Position numbers and translations under genes: made by a program | Shown: piece after piece, positions 47,072 through 55,901 of the stretch | How positions within the stretch are numbered: position 1 is the first letter of the stretch | How the letters are laid out: each line of letters begins with the position of its first letter | Source of the DNA: Fibrobacterota bacterium | GTDB taxonomy: Bacteria > Fibrobacterota > Chitinivibrionia > Chitinivibrionales > Chitinispirillaceae | Assembly (NCBI GenBank): GCA_023459055.1 | Contig: JAEWVR010000018.1 | Location: 233,405 to 297,404, forward strand | Length of the DNA stretch: 64,000 nucleotides | Direction of reading: 5' to 3' | Notes under the pieces: model-generated | What the model was told of the DNA's origin: nothing | Seen by the model: the letters and a program-made list of their open reading frames with translations, nothing else | The model's database searches: none

Positions 47072-49234
47072 TTATACTGATTGTTTTGAATCACTGGTAT
47101 CAGATTTGTCACCGTTACCCTGATTATCTGCCTCCTTAGCGGCACCATTTGACGGCACTGTTGTCGAGGATACTGATGCATCAGTTGATGATTGCGATTC
47201 ATTTGCTTTTGCTTCTTCTGCTGCTTTCAGTGCTTTTATCTGCTCATCCCGTTTGAGAAGTGAACGTGATTTTTTGGCAGTCACAAGTGGTTCACCCTTA
47301 ATAACCTTCATAATCTCGTCACGATCAAGCAGTTCGTGTTCAAGCAGTGCATTTGCCAGCAAATCAAGTTCCGTACGGTGTGCCTCAAGGATATCTCGAC
47401 TGCGCTGTAACTGACCTTCAATCAAAGTTCTCATAACAGCATCGATCTCCTCGGCAGTCTTATCAGAGTAGTCCCTGTGACGCGATATTTCGCGACCAAG
47501 AAAAATCTGCTCATCTTTTTCACCATAGCTTAAAGGACCAAGTTCAGTTGTCATGCCATAATCACAGACAAGTTTACGAACAAGATTCGTTGCCTGTTTG
47601 ATATCACTTGACGCGCCAGTAGTCTGATTTTCAAAAATCATCTCCTCGGCAACACGACCGCCATACATTATACAGATTCTGTCAAGTATATACTGTTTGG
47701 TATAACTGTGTTTATCCTCAAACGGCAGCGAGAAGGTAACACCAAGCGCACGGCCGCGGGGAATAATTGTTACTTTGTGAAGCGGATCCGCTTCTTCGCA
47801 ATAGATATTACATATTGCATGCCCGGCTTCGTGATATGCCGTAATCTTTTTTTCTTTATCGGAAAGCACCATGCTTTTTCTCTCAGCACCCATCATGACA
47901 CGATCTTTGGCTTCTTCAAAATCAAGCATCGTTACCTGTTCCTGCCCGAATCGTGCCGCCATCAATGCCGCTTCGTTGACAATATTTGCAAGGTCAGCAC
48001 CAACAAACCCCGGTGTACCGCGTGCAATTGTATGCAAATCGACATCTGACGAAAGTGGTGTATTCTTCGTATGAACCTTTAATATGCCCTCGCGCCCCTT
48101 GACATCAGGTACATCAACAACTATCTGGCGATCGAAACGTCCGGGACGAAGCAGCGCCGGATCAAGAACATCAGGACGGTTTGTTGCAGCGATAAGTATC
48201 ACACCGCTGTTAACCTCAAAACCATCCATTTCGACAAGCATCTGGTTAAGTGTCTGCTCACGCTCATCGTGTCCTCCGCCAAGCCCTGCACCGCGCTGAC
48301 GTCCCACAGCATCAATTTCATCAATAAATATGATGCAGGGGGAATTACGTTTTGCAGTATCAAAAAGATCCCTTACCCGTGATGCACCAACGCCAACAAA
48401 CATTTCGACAAAATCGGAACCACTCATTGACAAAAAAGGAACACCGGCTTCACCGGCCACACATCGTGCAAGAAGAGTCTTACCGGTTCCCGGTGGGCCA
48501 AGAAGCAGTACGCCTTTTGGAATCTTTCCACCAAGCTTCTTAAATTTCTTCGGATCTTTCAGAAAGTCAATAATCTCCTGAAGTTCCATCTTGGCTTCTT
48601 CAACACCAGCGACATCAGCGAAGGTATTCTGTGGGCGATCCATCGATTGAAGCTTGGCACGGCTTTTACCAAAAGAGAATATTCCTTTTTGTCCTGATTG
48701 CATTTGACGAAAAAAGAACAAGAGAAAAAACACAAAAAGAAGCCACGGAAGAAGGTTGATAAGAATATCTCCCCATGCCATTTTCTCCTGCTCAAAGCTG
48801 AATGTAAATCCGCTTTTTTCCCATTCTGCAAGAATTGCCGAATCAACAAATGGAAGTGTTACAAAGAAATTTTTTGATGGTTTTGGATTTCTAACCATTG
48901 TCACGTATTTGGATAAAACAGTATCTGTTGTACAAACACCGTGAAGGTCTGCACGATTCAGCCCCCGCTGGATTACCCGAACCTCTTTGATACCTGCATT
49001 TGGATTTGCAAGAAGCTCCTTAAACTGTGTGTACGTTAGTTTTACCTCTTTAGGCATCCCCACACCTTCAATAGAACGGAGTGCAACAACCACTACCACC
49101 GCAATAAGCAACCACATTAAAAATGTTTTTCCAGGCTCCCTCTTTGGTGGTCCTTTACGCGGATCATTGTCCGGAGCCCTTCTCCGAAGCACATCTTTGT
49201 CATTGTTCTTTTCATTTTTCTCTTCTGACGCCAA
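47072..49234 (-). CDS. ftsH: ATP-dependent zinc metalloprotease
   Basis: Membrane-anchored AAA+ protease. Two membrane segments (about 38-54 and 158-176) enclose a periplasmic part; then Walker A LLGPPGTGKT (244-253), Walker B IIFIDEID (301-308), SRH region with ATNRPDVLDPALLRPGRFD, and zinc motif HEAGH (468-472). The C-terminal 60 residues are low-complexity Ala/Ser/Asp. Start is TTG with GAGG 5 nt upstream. The 720-residue length is slightly above E. coli FtsH because of both termini. It precedes folP on the same strand. Confidence 0.96.
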   Translation of the reverse strand: MASEEKNEKNNDKDVLRRRAPDNDPRKGPPKREPGKTFLMWLLIAVVVVVALRSIEGVGMPKEVKLTYTQFKELLANPNAGIKEVRVIQRGLNRADLHGVCTTDTVLSKYVTMVRNPKPSKNFFVTLPFVDSAILAEWEKSGFTFSFEQEKMAWGDILINLLPWLLFVFFLLFFFRQMQSGQKGIFSFGKSRAKLQSMDRPQNTFADVAGVEEAKMELQEIIDFLKDPKKFKKLGGKIPKGVLLLGPPGTGKTLLARCVAGEAGVPFLSMSGSDFVEMFVGVGASRVRDLFDTAKRNSPCIIFIDEIDAVGRQRGAGLGGGHDEREQTLNQMLVEMDGFEVNSGVILIAATNRPDVLDPALLRPGRFDRQIVVDVPDVKGREGILKVHTKNTPLSSDVDLHTIARGTPGFVGADLANIVNEAALMAARFGQEQVTMLDFEEAKDRVMMGAERKSMVLSDKEKKITAYHEAGHAICNIYCEEADPLHKVTIIPRGRALGVTFSLPFEDKHSYTKQYILDRICIMYGGRVAEEMIFENQTTGASSDIKQATNLVRKLVCDYGMTTELGPLSYGEKDEQIFLGREISRHRDYSDKTAEEIDAVMRTLIEGQLQRSRDILEAHRTELDLLANALLEHELLDRDEIMKVIKGEPLVTAKKSRSLLKRDEQIKALKAAEEAKANESQSSTDASVSSTTVPSNGAAKEADNQGNGDKSDTSDSKQSV

Positions 49235-49305
49235 TTTTTCCTCTAACTTTCTATAATATCATAACCATTACTGCCATTATTCGACTGCAAACTTTATAAA
49301 ATACA

Positions 49306-50655
49306 TTATAATATATGAGCGTGTAACTGAAACGAAATTTTTGTTACGCTTTTTGTAGAATCTGTAACTTTTACACAATCTGAAAGCCTTACCCCGGGGA
49401 TCCAGACAATATTGCGCACACTCACCAAAACAAACATCCGCTCCCGATCAATTTTAGAATACCCCTGTGATTCAAGAAAAGACAACACCAGTACCTCATT
49501 CCTGCGACCCAGCGGAACAAAGCAATCAAGAGGTTCAACCGTTCTGAGTACTAACGGGTCCTTTAGAAATGCACTATCGATGTATGCAGTATTTTTGTCA
49601 TCATTCCTTTCAAATACATCAGAATACTGAATAATAATTCGTATATGTCCATTATTTAGTTTCGTTTCGCCCTGACATGCAATAGTTTCATTTACCACTG
49701 GAATTCTGAAACCATCTTTCAGGAAGATCAAACTACTGCGGGCACCGTACATGGACCACCCGTTAGCTATCAAAAACCTGCCTGATGTCGCACAACAATT
49801 ACCAATTATTTTTGCAATATTTTTATTTGAACATTGAATATCACGATCACACAAAACCCTAACCATATACTCAGATACACCTATTTCGGAAAAACCATCA
49901 CGGCAAAGTTCAATGTGAGACTCACCCTCATCAAGAACATATTTTGCTTTCCATTGCACGTATTGGGTCTCAATAATATTCATTACGTCAGCAGCACTCT
50001 TTCCAAGCGCTATAAGATGCTCCCTTATCGCGGGATTTAATGTCTCTAAAAATGGTAATACATTGTGACGTATATTATTACGAAGAAATGCCGTATCATT
50101 ATTTGTGTAATCTTCATGCCACCTAATTCCACTACTCTGTAAAAAACATAGCAGTTCTTTTTTAGTGACTCCAAGAAGCGGCCTGATAACACCATCGTCT
50201 CTAATTTCCTGAACGCCTGCTAATCCACGAATGCCGCACCCCCTGATTATTCTCATCATCAGTGTTTCAGCCTGATCATCTGCAGTGTGAGCAGTTACGA
50301 TATAATCGAAATTGTGGACTTTTTTGAGGTGATGAAAAAAGGCATAGCGTTCCGACCGGCAATATTCCTCGACACCGGGACAATCAAGGGTGATACCGGA
50401 AAGTTTTTTTGTAAAAAACGATACAGACAATGAGTCGGCCATTGATTGCACAAAGACCTCATCCAGATCTGCATCACTACCCCTAAGCCCATGATTTACA
50501 TGTGCAACAGCAATTGATTCAATACCTAAGGTATCCCGGCTTCGATGAAGCAGGTGAAGTAGCGCTACTGAATCTGCACCTCCGGAAACCGCTATCAGAA
50601 GCGATAGCTTTTTCTTTGGAAGCTTAGTAAAAAAGTCTATAAACGATTGAAAAAT
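49306..50655 (-). CDS. tilS: tRNA(Ile)-lysidine synthetase, apparent AUU start
   Basis: Converts C34 of tRNA-Ile(CAU) to lysidine so that it reads AUA. The PP-loop SGGADSVALLHLL lies about residues 25-37 from the proposed start; AVAHVNHGLRG and TAHTADDQAETLMMRI follow, then TilS substrate-binding and C-terminal domains. The frame is open upstream to a stop at 50713-50715 but has no ATG, GTG or TTG before the PP-loop; the first is a GTG at 50451, which would delete it. ATT at 50653-50655 has AGGG 8 nt upstream and gives a normal 449-residue protein. A CAU tRNA gene lies 94 bp upstream. Confidence 0.85.
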   Translation of the reverse strand: MFQSFIDFFTKLPKKKLSLLIAVSGGADSVALLHLLHRSRDTLGIESIAVAHVNHGLRGSDADLDEVFVQSMADSLSVSFFTKKLSGITLDCPGVEEYCRSERYAFFHHLKKVHNFDYIVTAHTADDQAETLMMRIIRGCGIRGLAGVQEIRDDGVIRPLLGVTKKELLCFLQSSGIRWHEDYTNNDTAFLRNNIRHNVLPFLETLNPAIREHLIALGKSAADVMNIIETQYVQWKAKYVLDEGESHIELCRDGFSEIGVSEYMVRVLCDRDIQCSNKNIAKIIGNCCATSGRFLIANGWSMYGARSSLIFLKDGFRIPVVNETIACQGETKLNNGHIRIIIQYSDVFERNDDKNTAYIDSAFLKDPLVLRTVEPLDCFVPLGRRNEVLVLSFLESQGYSKIDRERMFVLVSVRNIVWIPGVRLSDCVKVTDSTKSVTKISFQLHAHIL

Positions 50656-50748
50656 AAGAATAACCCTGTTATAAAAATCTGTGTTTACGATAAAAACAAA
50701 ATATATAATGGATTAGTAAAAAATGAAGCCTACGAAGATTTTTACTAA

Positions 50749-50822
50749 TAGCAGCGGAGGGAATTGAACCCCCGACACATGGATTATGATTCCATTGCTC
50801 TAACCGACTGAGCTACGCTGCC
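50749..50822 (-). tRNA. tRNA with CAU anticodon, probably elongator tRNA-Met
   Basis: Full cloverleaf of 74 nt: acceptor arm GGCAGCG with CGCTGCT (the first pair is G1-U72), T8-A9, D-arm with GGTTAGAGC, anticodon stem ATGGA/TCCAT around loop ATCATAA (anticodon CAU), variable loop GTGTC, T-arm GGGGG-TTCAATT-CCCTC, A73. No CCA is encoded. The CAU anticodon fits Met or, after lysidine formation, Ile; acceptor and T-arm look like elongator Met, but the tilS neighbour makes Ile2 worth testing. Confidence 0.92.
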
Positions 50823-50913
50823 AAAAGTGATTAAAAAGTACGAAATAACCAGATACGAAGTCAAGAGAAAAAAGCAGAAAATTGTAATTTTTTATAAGAA
50901 TTTCATTTACACT

Positions 50914-51279
50914 CTACTCTGATTTGAAATCAACTCCTGCCAACTGTGCCCTTACCAAGAGTGTTTTATCTCTTGTAAACAACAACGTTCTACTGAGAAT
51001 TGTCGCTGCTAATATGTGAACATCAACAAATCCCAGTCCTATTCCAAACAATTTGTTTTGGTCGATAAATGAATAATACTCATTATCTGAAATGATTGAA
51101 ACCACAGGTAACGACTTCAGATAACTTATAATCAGATTTCTGTTTTTAAAGTTTCCACAAGCAAGTTCACTCAATATGAACGGATGAATTACAACCTTAT
51201 AGTCATTTAACAAATAGTCCAGCACAGGATCTTTTCGATTAAAATGATCTATCCAGATTGATGTATCAACCAAAACCAT
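50914..51279 (-). CDS. vapC: VapC-type PIN-domain toxin
   Basis: Endoribonuclease toxin of a type II toxin-antitoxin pair. PIN-domain acidic residues are visible: D5 (VLVDTSIWIDHF), a Glu in ILSELACG (about 40), and D in GFVDVHILAA (about 85) plus D in TRDKTL (about 104). 121 residues is normal. It starts one base after the vapB stop, so the pair is co-translated. Targets of such toxins are usually tRNA or rRNA; here unknown. Confidence 0.9.
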   Translation of the reverse strand: MVLVDTSIWIDHFNRKDPVLDYLLNDYKVVIHPFILSELACGNFKNRNLIISYLKSLPVVSIISDNEYYSFIDQNKLFGIGLGFVDVHILAATILSRTLLFTRDKTLLVRAQLAGVDFKSE

Positions 51280-51280
51280 T

Positions 51281-51475
51281 TTACTTATCCAGTTTTCTTC
51301 TTCTAATATATTTTACATTGCATTCTGTTCCACCAAGAAGTGCAAGTCTTTTGCTGCTCTCTCTTGAAATCAATGCTTCCAACCCCATCCTTACCAACGA
51401 GGTTTTTTCTTTAATTCCAGTTAATTCTGATGCCTTTTTAATTATTTCATCATCAATTACAAGTGTTGTTCTCAT
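51281..51475 (-). CDS. vapB: VapB-type antitoxin
   Basis: Ribbon-helix-helix antitoxin: MRTTLVIDDEIIKKASEL then KTSLVRMGLEALI, with a basic C-terminus that should wrap the toxin. I set the ATG at 51475 (AAGGAG 7 nt upstream); the frame is open further upstream but adds unlike residues. It represses its own promoter in related systems; a palindrome lies just upstream. Confidence 0.88.
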   Translation of the reverse strand: MRTTLVIDDEIIKKASELTGIKEKTSLVRMGLEALISRESSKRLALLGGTECNVKYIRRRKLDK

Positions 51476-51488
51476 ATGAATACTCCTT

Positions 51489-51506
51489 ATGCATACAAAT
51501 ATGCAT
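51489..51506. promoter_or_regulatory. Palindrome upstream of vapB, probable autoregulatory operator
   Basis: Perfect inverted repeat ATGCATA-CAAA-TATGCAT, 13 bp 5' of the vapB start, in the place where VapBC complexes bind. Confidence 0.6.
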
Positions 51507-51581
51507 TGATTATACATATAAAACAATTTTTTTTACATTTTTTTAATTGTATCGTTTATACACCCTCCGATATATTCCAAA

Positions 51582-53759
51582 TCAGGCCAACGACTGTTTT
51601 TTACTGATCCAGGCTCTTACAAGTCGCGCTTCATCGTAAGAAACTTCGCCATTGGTGGCCTCGACAAGCGGTTTGAGTGCTGATGTCTCAAGGTTGGTAA
51701 ACAGTTTCCCGATTCGTTCATATTTACTTTTTGCGACAAACGGATCAATAGAATCGATTTTATCCTGCTGAATCAGTGTTACAATATGTTCAGCGATTGT
51801 TGATGATGCAAGGGCACGGCGTTCTGCGATCTCGTTAATTGACAAACCATCCTGAATAAACATAAACGTTTCAAGCACGGTTGGTGATACTCCGGCTGTT
51901 TTTGGCTTTTTTACTGTAACAGACGTTGTAATACCCTTAAATCTGTCTACCGAATCAGGGAACTCCTGAATGTATGCCACAATGACATCAATAAATCTGT
52001 CCCCGTATCGCTCAAGCTTTACACTTCCGACACCTGTTATCCCGAGAAGCTGAGTGTGGTTCTGAGGAAACTTGCGAGCCATATCATGAAGTGTGCTGTC
52101 GGCAAAAATGACAAATGGAGGCACATTCGCGTCAGTTGCAATCGCGCGACGTACGGATCGTAACCGTTCAAACAGTGCGGTATCATAAAGTTCCTGTTGA
52201 CTTGCAGCAACCCGTTGCGGTTGTACGACACTGCGCTTGACCACGGTTACTTTTTTACCTTTAAATAACACCTCTTTTGCATCATCAGTAAGAACCAGTA
52301 CCGGATATTGCCCTTCTGTCTGGCGAACAATGCCTTTCATTTTCAGCGCATCAACAATATCATACCACTCTTTTTTTGATTTATTGTTTCCGGCTCCGTA
52401 TGTTTTTAGTTGTTCGTGCCCCTGCGCACGGATCTGTTTTGTATCAGCACCAGTCACGATGTCAACCACATGTACCATGCCGAAACGTTCCCCGCTGCGT
52501 GCAATCGCACTCAATATGATTTGTGCATCACGGGTTATATCGACTACTTCCCTATCTGACAAACAGACATCACATGATCCGCAGTTTTCTTCCGGAAGAG
52601 CCTCACCGAAATGGGCAAGAATCGCTTTCCTGCGACAGCTCTGTACCGATGCATACGCAGCCATCTTATCAAGTGAACGGTACGCTTGTTTTCTTACAAA
52701 ATCATTTTCTATTTTGTCGATGAAATAGGTCATTTTTGGAATATCACCACGCGAATAGAGCAGTATGCAATTCGCCACTTCACCATCACGTCCCGCCCGA
52801 CCACTTTCCTGATAATAATTTTCCATTGTTTTGGGAAGATCGCCATGTATGACAAAGCGTACATTTGATTTGTCTATACCCATTCCAAATGCGATTGTCG
52901 CAACTATAACATTAACCTGATCTTTACTGAATGCATCCTGATTCTGTTCTCTCACCTTGTCATCAAGGCCCGCATGATACGGGAGCGCTTTTATTCCATT
53001 TACACAAAGAAATGAAGCCGTTTCTTCAACAGCAGCCCTGGTAGTCCTGTAAACAACGCCCGAGTCATCAGGAAAACGCTTTATATGTTCAAGAATCTGC
53101 TCATCATCATCCACCTTATCAATTACTTCATAGAAAAGGTTCTTACGGTTAAATGACCCCCTGTGTAAAAACGGGTTCCTTAAACCAATGCGTTTAATAA
53201 TATCCTGCTGAATAGCATCTGTTGCCGTTGCGGTAAACGCAGCAACCGGAATATTCGGGAGCAGCTTTACAATTTCAGATAAATTGAGATAATCAGGCCG
53301 GAAATCATGCCCCCACTCACAAATACAATGAGCTTCATCAATAGCAACAAAGGTAAATGGGTAGTGTTGAAGCGATGCTTTAAACTGCTCCTGTGCAAAG
53401 CGTTCCGGGGAAACATACAAAAGATCGAGCTCCCTGTTTACAAGCTTTGCCTGCACAGCAGCCCGTTCACGTTCAGATTGTGTACTATTAATAAAAGCTG
53501 CCCGAATCCCGTTTTCCACAGCAGCATCAACCTGATCTTTCATAAGCGCAATAAGCGGACTGATAACCATACAGGTTCCATCAAGTACACATGCCGGTAA
53601 CTGGTAGCAAAGTGACTTTCCACCACCCGTCGGCATCACCGCAAACACATCTTTTTTCGCAAGAATGGCATCAACAATCGCCTCCTGCCCCGGGCGGAAT
53701 TCATGAAATCCAAAATAACGCTCCATTACGTTTTTAAGATGTACCTTACTCATACTCAT
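51582..53759 (-). CDS. recQ: ATP-dependent DNA helicase RecQ
   Basis: SF2 helicase for replication-fork and recombination repair. Walker A PTGGGKSLCYQLP (from residue 43), DEAH box in AIDEAHCICEWGHDFRPDY, motif VI ESGRAGRDG, zinc-binding Cys in QSCRRKAILAHFGE and ENCGSCDVC, winged helix, HRDC domain (about 520-600), and a C-terminal helix-turn-helix-like segment (SINEIAERRALASSTIAEHI). 725 residues is longer than E. coli RecQ because of that tail, which is usual in many phyla. Confidence 0.95.
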   Translation of the reverse strand: MSMSKVHLKNVMERYFGFHEFRPGQEAIVDAILAKKDVFAVMPTGGGKSLCYQLPACVLDGTCMVISPLIALMKDQVDAAVENGIRAAFINSTQSERERAAVQAKLVNRELDLLYVSPERFAQEQFKASLQHYPFTFVAIDEAHCICEWGHDFRPDYLNLSEIVKLLPNIPVAAFTATATDAIQQDIIKRIGLRNPFLHRGSFNRKNLFYEVIDKVDDDEQILEHIKRFPDDSGVVYRTTRAAVEETASFLCVNGIKALPYHAGLDDKVREQNQDAFSKDQVNVIVATIAFGMGIDKSNVRFVIHGDLPKTMENYYQESGRAGRDGEVANCILLYSRGDIPKMTYFIDKIENDFVRKQAYRSLDKMAAYASVQSCRRKAILAHFGEALPEENCGSCDVCLSDREVVDITRDAQIILSAIARSGERFGMVHVVDIVTGADTKQIRAQGHEQLKTYGAGNNKSKKEWYDIVDALKMKGIVRQTEGQYPVLVLTDDAKEVLFKGKKVTVVKRSVVQPQRVAASQQELYDTALFERLRSVRRAIATDANVPPFVIFADSTLHDMARKFPQNHTQLLGITGVGSVKLERYGDRFIDVIVAYIQEFPDSVDRFKGITTSVTVKKPKTAGVSPTVLETFMFIQDGLSINEIAERRALASSTIAEHIVTLIQQDKIDSIDPFVAKSKYERIGKLFTNLETSALKPLVEATNGEVSYDEARLVRAWISKKQSLA

Positions 53760-54011
53760 AGATTTAACTCACTTGAAAATATGCAACAGATTTGGGTTCT
53801 GATAAAATCTAATTAATTGCACCATAAAAAGAAACCATTTTCTAGGGAGATCTGACACGTAACATCTGACATGTGACTCGTGTATCTGAGTATTTACTAC
53901 TGTTGCATGAATTATATGTGTAACGCAACATGGAAACTAATATTTTCAATAAGCATCCCTTAAAAAAAGTTATCTTATATAGGTAAAAACACCTTTCCGG
54001 GAGAAATACAA

Positions 54012-55010
54012 ATGAAGATTCTATTCATTGGCGGTACTGGTAATATCTCAACCTATTGCGTTGAGCAGGCAGTTAACGACGGACATCAGGTGTATGTTGT
54101 CAACAGGGGAAAACGCAACACAACTCTCCCGCCGGAAGTAAAGACACTTACATGCGATATTCGTAATGAAAAAGAAGCTGCAGCGATACTTGACGGGATC
54201 TACTTTGATGTTGTCGCCGACTTTGTTGCATTTGTCAAAGAACATATCGAAGAGGATCTACGCCTTTTCAGCGGCAGGTGCGGTCAGTTTATTTTTATAT
54301 CAACAGCAACCGTTTACAACAAGCCCCCGACGACATTTCCTGTAACAGAATCCACACCTTTAAAAAATCCCTTCTGGAAATACTCACGTGATAAAATAGT
54401 TTGTGAAGAATTACTGATGAATGCGTACCGCGAGCAGGGTTTTCCGGTGACCATACTACGTCCATCACATACCTATGGTAAAACAATGATTCCCGGCGTT
54501 TTCGGCCATGGAGACTTTACAGAGATTGCCCGTATCAAAGCGGGAAAGAAAGTAATTGTACAGGGTGATGGTCAGACACTATGGACATTGACACATGCGT
54601 CTGATTTCGCAAAGGGTTTTGCTGGTTTATGTGGTAATTGGCCGGCTATTGGTGAGTCATTTCATATTACATCAGATGAACACCTGACATGGGATCGGAT
54701 TATGCAGATAAAGGCACAGGCGGTCGGATGCAGTGCAGATATCATTCATATCCCGTCTGATTTCATTCATGCTATTGATAGCGATACGGGTGCCGGTCTT
54801 CTTGGAGACAAGCAGTACAATGCAATCTTTGATAACAGCAAACTTAAAAAGTTTGTACCAGGTTTTCATGCAGCAATACCATTCAGTAAAGGTATACGGG
54901 ACTGTATTGATTACTTTTCTCAGGATTTATCACGCTGTAATGAAAATGATGTCATATCCGCCCTGATCGACAGAATTATCGCTGCTTATCAGGGGAGGAA
55001 TGATGCGTGA
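54012..55010 (+). CDS. Extended SDR (NAD-dependent epimerase/dehydratase-like) protein
   Basis: Rossmann protein starting MKILFIGGTGNISTYCVEQA, with TGxxGxxG-like GGTGNIS and a strand-2 Arg (NRGKR) that favours NADP. The catalytic region is FISTATVYN and WKYSRDKIVCEELL, where the YxxxK is Y-S-R-D-K. LRPSHTYG and the HASDFAKGF segments are typical of the family branch that includes CSP41-like proteins. Substrate unknown. GGGAG lies 8 nt before the ATG. It is divergent from recQ and stands alone. Confidence 0.85.
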   Translation: MKILFIGGTGNISTYCVEQAVNDGHQVYVVNRGKRNTTLPPEVKTLTCDIRNEKEAAAILDGIYFDVVADFVAFVKEHIEEDLRLFSGRCGQFIFISTATVYNKPPTTFPVTESTPLKNPFWKYSRDKIVCEELLMNAYREQGFPVTILRPSHTYGKTMIPGVFGHGDFTEIARIKAGKKVIVQGDGQTLWTLTHASDFAKGFAGLCGNWPAIGESFHITSDEHLTWDRIMQIKAQAVGCSADIIHIPSDFIHAIDSDTGAGLLGDKQYNAIFDNSKLKKFVPGFHAAIPFSKGIRDCIDYFSQDLSRCNENDVISALIDRIIAAYQGRNDA

Positions 55011-55034
55011 AATGTAAAGCGGGAGTGTTGAAAT

Positions 55035-55787
55035 TTATCGGGACGTTTTTACTGTTGACACAATCCTCTTCATAATAATAGTATCAAGGGTTTTTACTCC
55101 GTGTCCGATAAAGCCTGTTTTAAAGGGAACTGTACTTATAGTTATAATACTTGAATCGATCTGCTCCCATGAAACCGCGTAGTATTTCTGCTTCGAGAAT
55201 GTATTTGCCTTTACAATCAGATCACCAAAGAAAACAAGGCTATCCTCAACCACGATTGTCGATGAACCATCAGTATGTCCGGGAGTGTGTATCACTTTTG
55301 CTTCTAAACCGAATTCATTAAAAGTAAAGTCATTCTCATATATGATATCCGGTGGAGTTTTAACAGGCTGGAAAATTAGAAGAGCGATTGGAAGAAGAAC
55401 TGTTTTTCCAAAGAATCCGAAAGTATTGGTCCTGTCAATCCTTGTTTTTGCATTATGTAAATCTGATGAATCAAGCCGGTGAATTGCAATTTTAGCGCCG
55501 GTCATTTCTTTTAAACGTTGTGCGCTGCCGTAATGATCAAAATGTGCGTGTGTCAAAATGATAAGCTTAAGCGGTTTGTTCAGTGAATTATTACTTTTAA
55601 TTTCTTTAAAAATCTTTTCCTGGTATTTTGGATACCCGGCATCAATAAGAAATAGTGATGAATCAGTTTCTAAAAGGTAGGCATTTGATCCAAAACAATC
55701 AATCGTTGTTACTTTTTTTATACCAGCATAGACTATAAAAGGTAGTAATAAAAAACAAACAATTTTTATAACCCTGAACCGATCCAT
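55035..55787 (-). CDS. Exported MBL-fold hydrolase
   Basis: Metallo-beta-lactamase-fold protein. Metal motifs: HAHFDHYGS (about 80-88), HTPGHTDGS (about 160-168), an Asp in FFGDLIVKAN and a C-terminal His in GHGVKT. From the ATG at 55787 (GGAGG 5 nt upstream) it has an N-terminal hydrophobic signal or anchor. The upstream TTG at 55808 has no ribosome site. Broad MBL family; substrate cannot be told. The 3' end faces the SDR gene. Confidence 0.83.
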   Translation of the reverse strand: MDRFRVIKIVCFLLLPFIVYAGIKKVTTIDCFGSNAYLLETDSSLFLIDAGYPKYQEKIFKEIKSNNSLNKPLKLIILTHAHFDHYGSAQRLKEMTGAKIAIHRLDSSDLHNAKTRIDRTNTFGFFGKTVLLPIALLIFQPVKTPPDIIYENDFTFNEFGLEAKVIHTPGHTDGSSTIVVEDSLVFFGDLIVKANTFSKQKYYAVSWEQIDSSIITISTVPFKTGFIGHGVKTLDTIIMKRIVSTVKTSR

Positions 55788-55901
55788 TTTTCCTCCGGAA
55801 AAATCCAAATGGTACTATAACCACAAATCAGGTGTAAAAGTTACTCATGTATTTCAATGCCAACAAAATACGCATCTTCAATTTTGTAAAAAACGTCTCC
55901 A

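Noticed and set aside
49306..50451. TilS as a short protein starting at GTG 50451
   Set aside because: That start would delete the PP-loop that is encoded in frame just upstream, so the true start must be further 5'.
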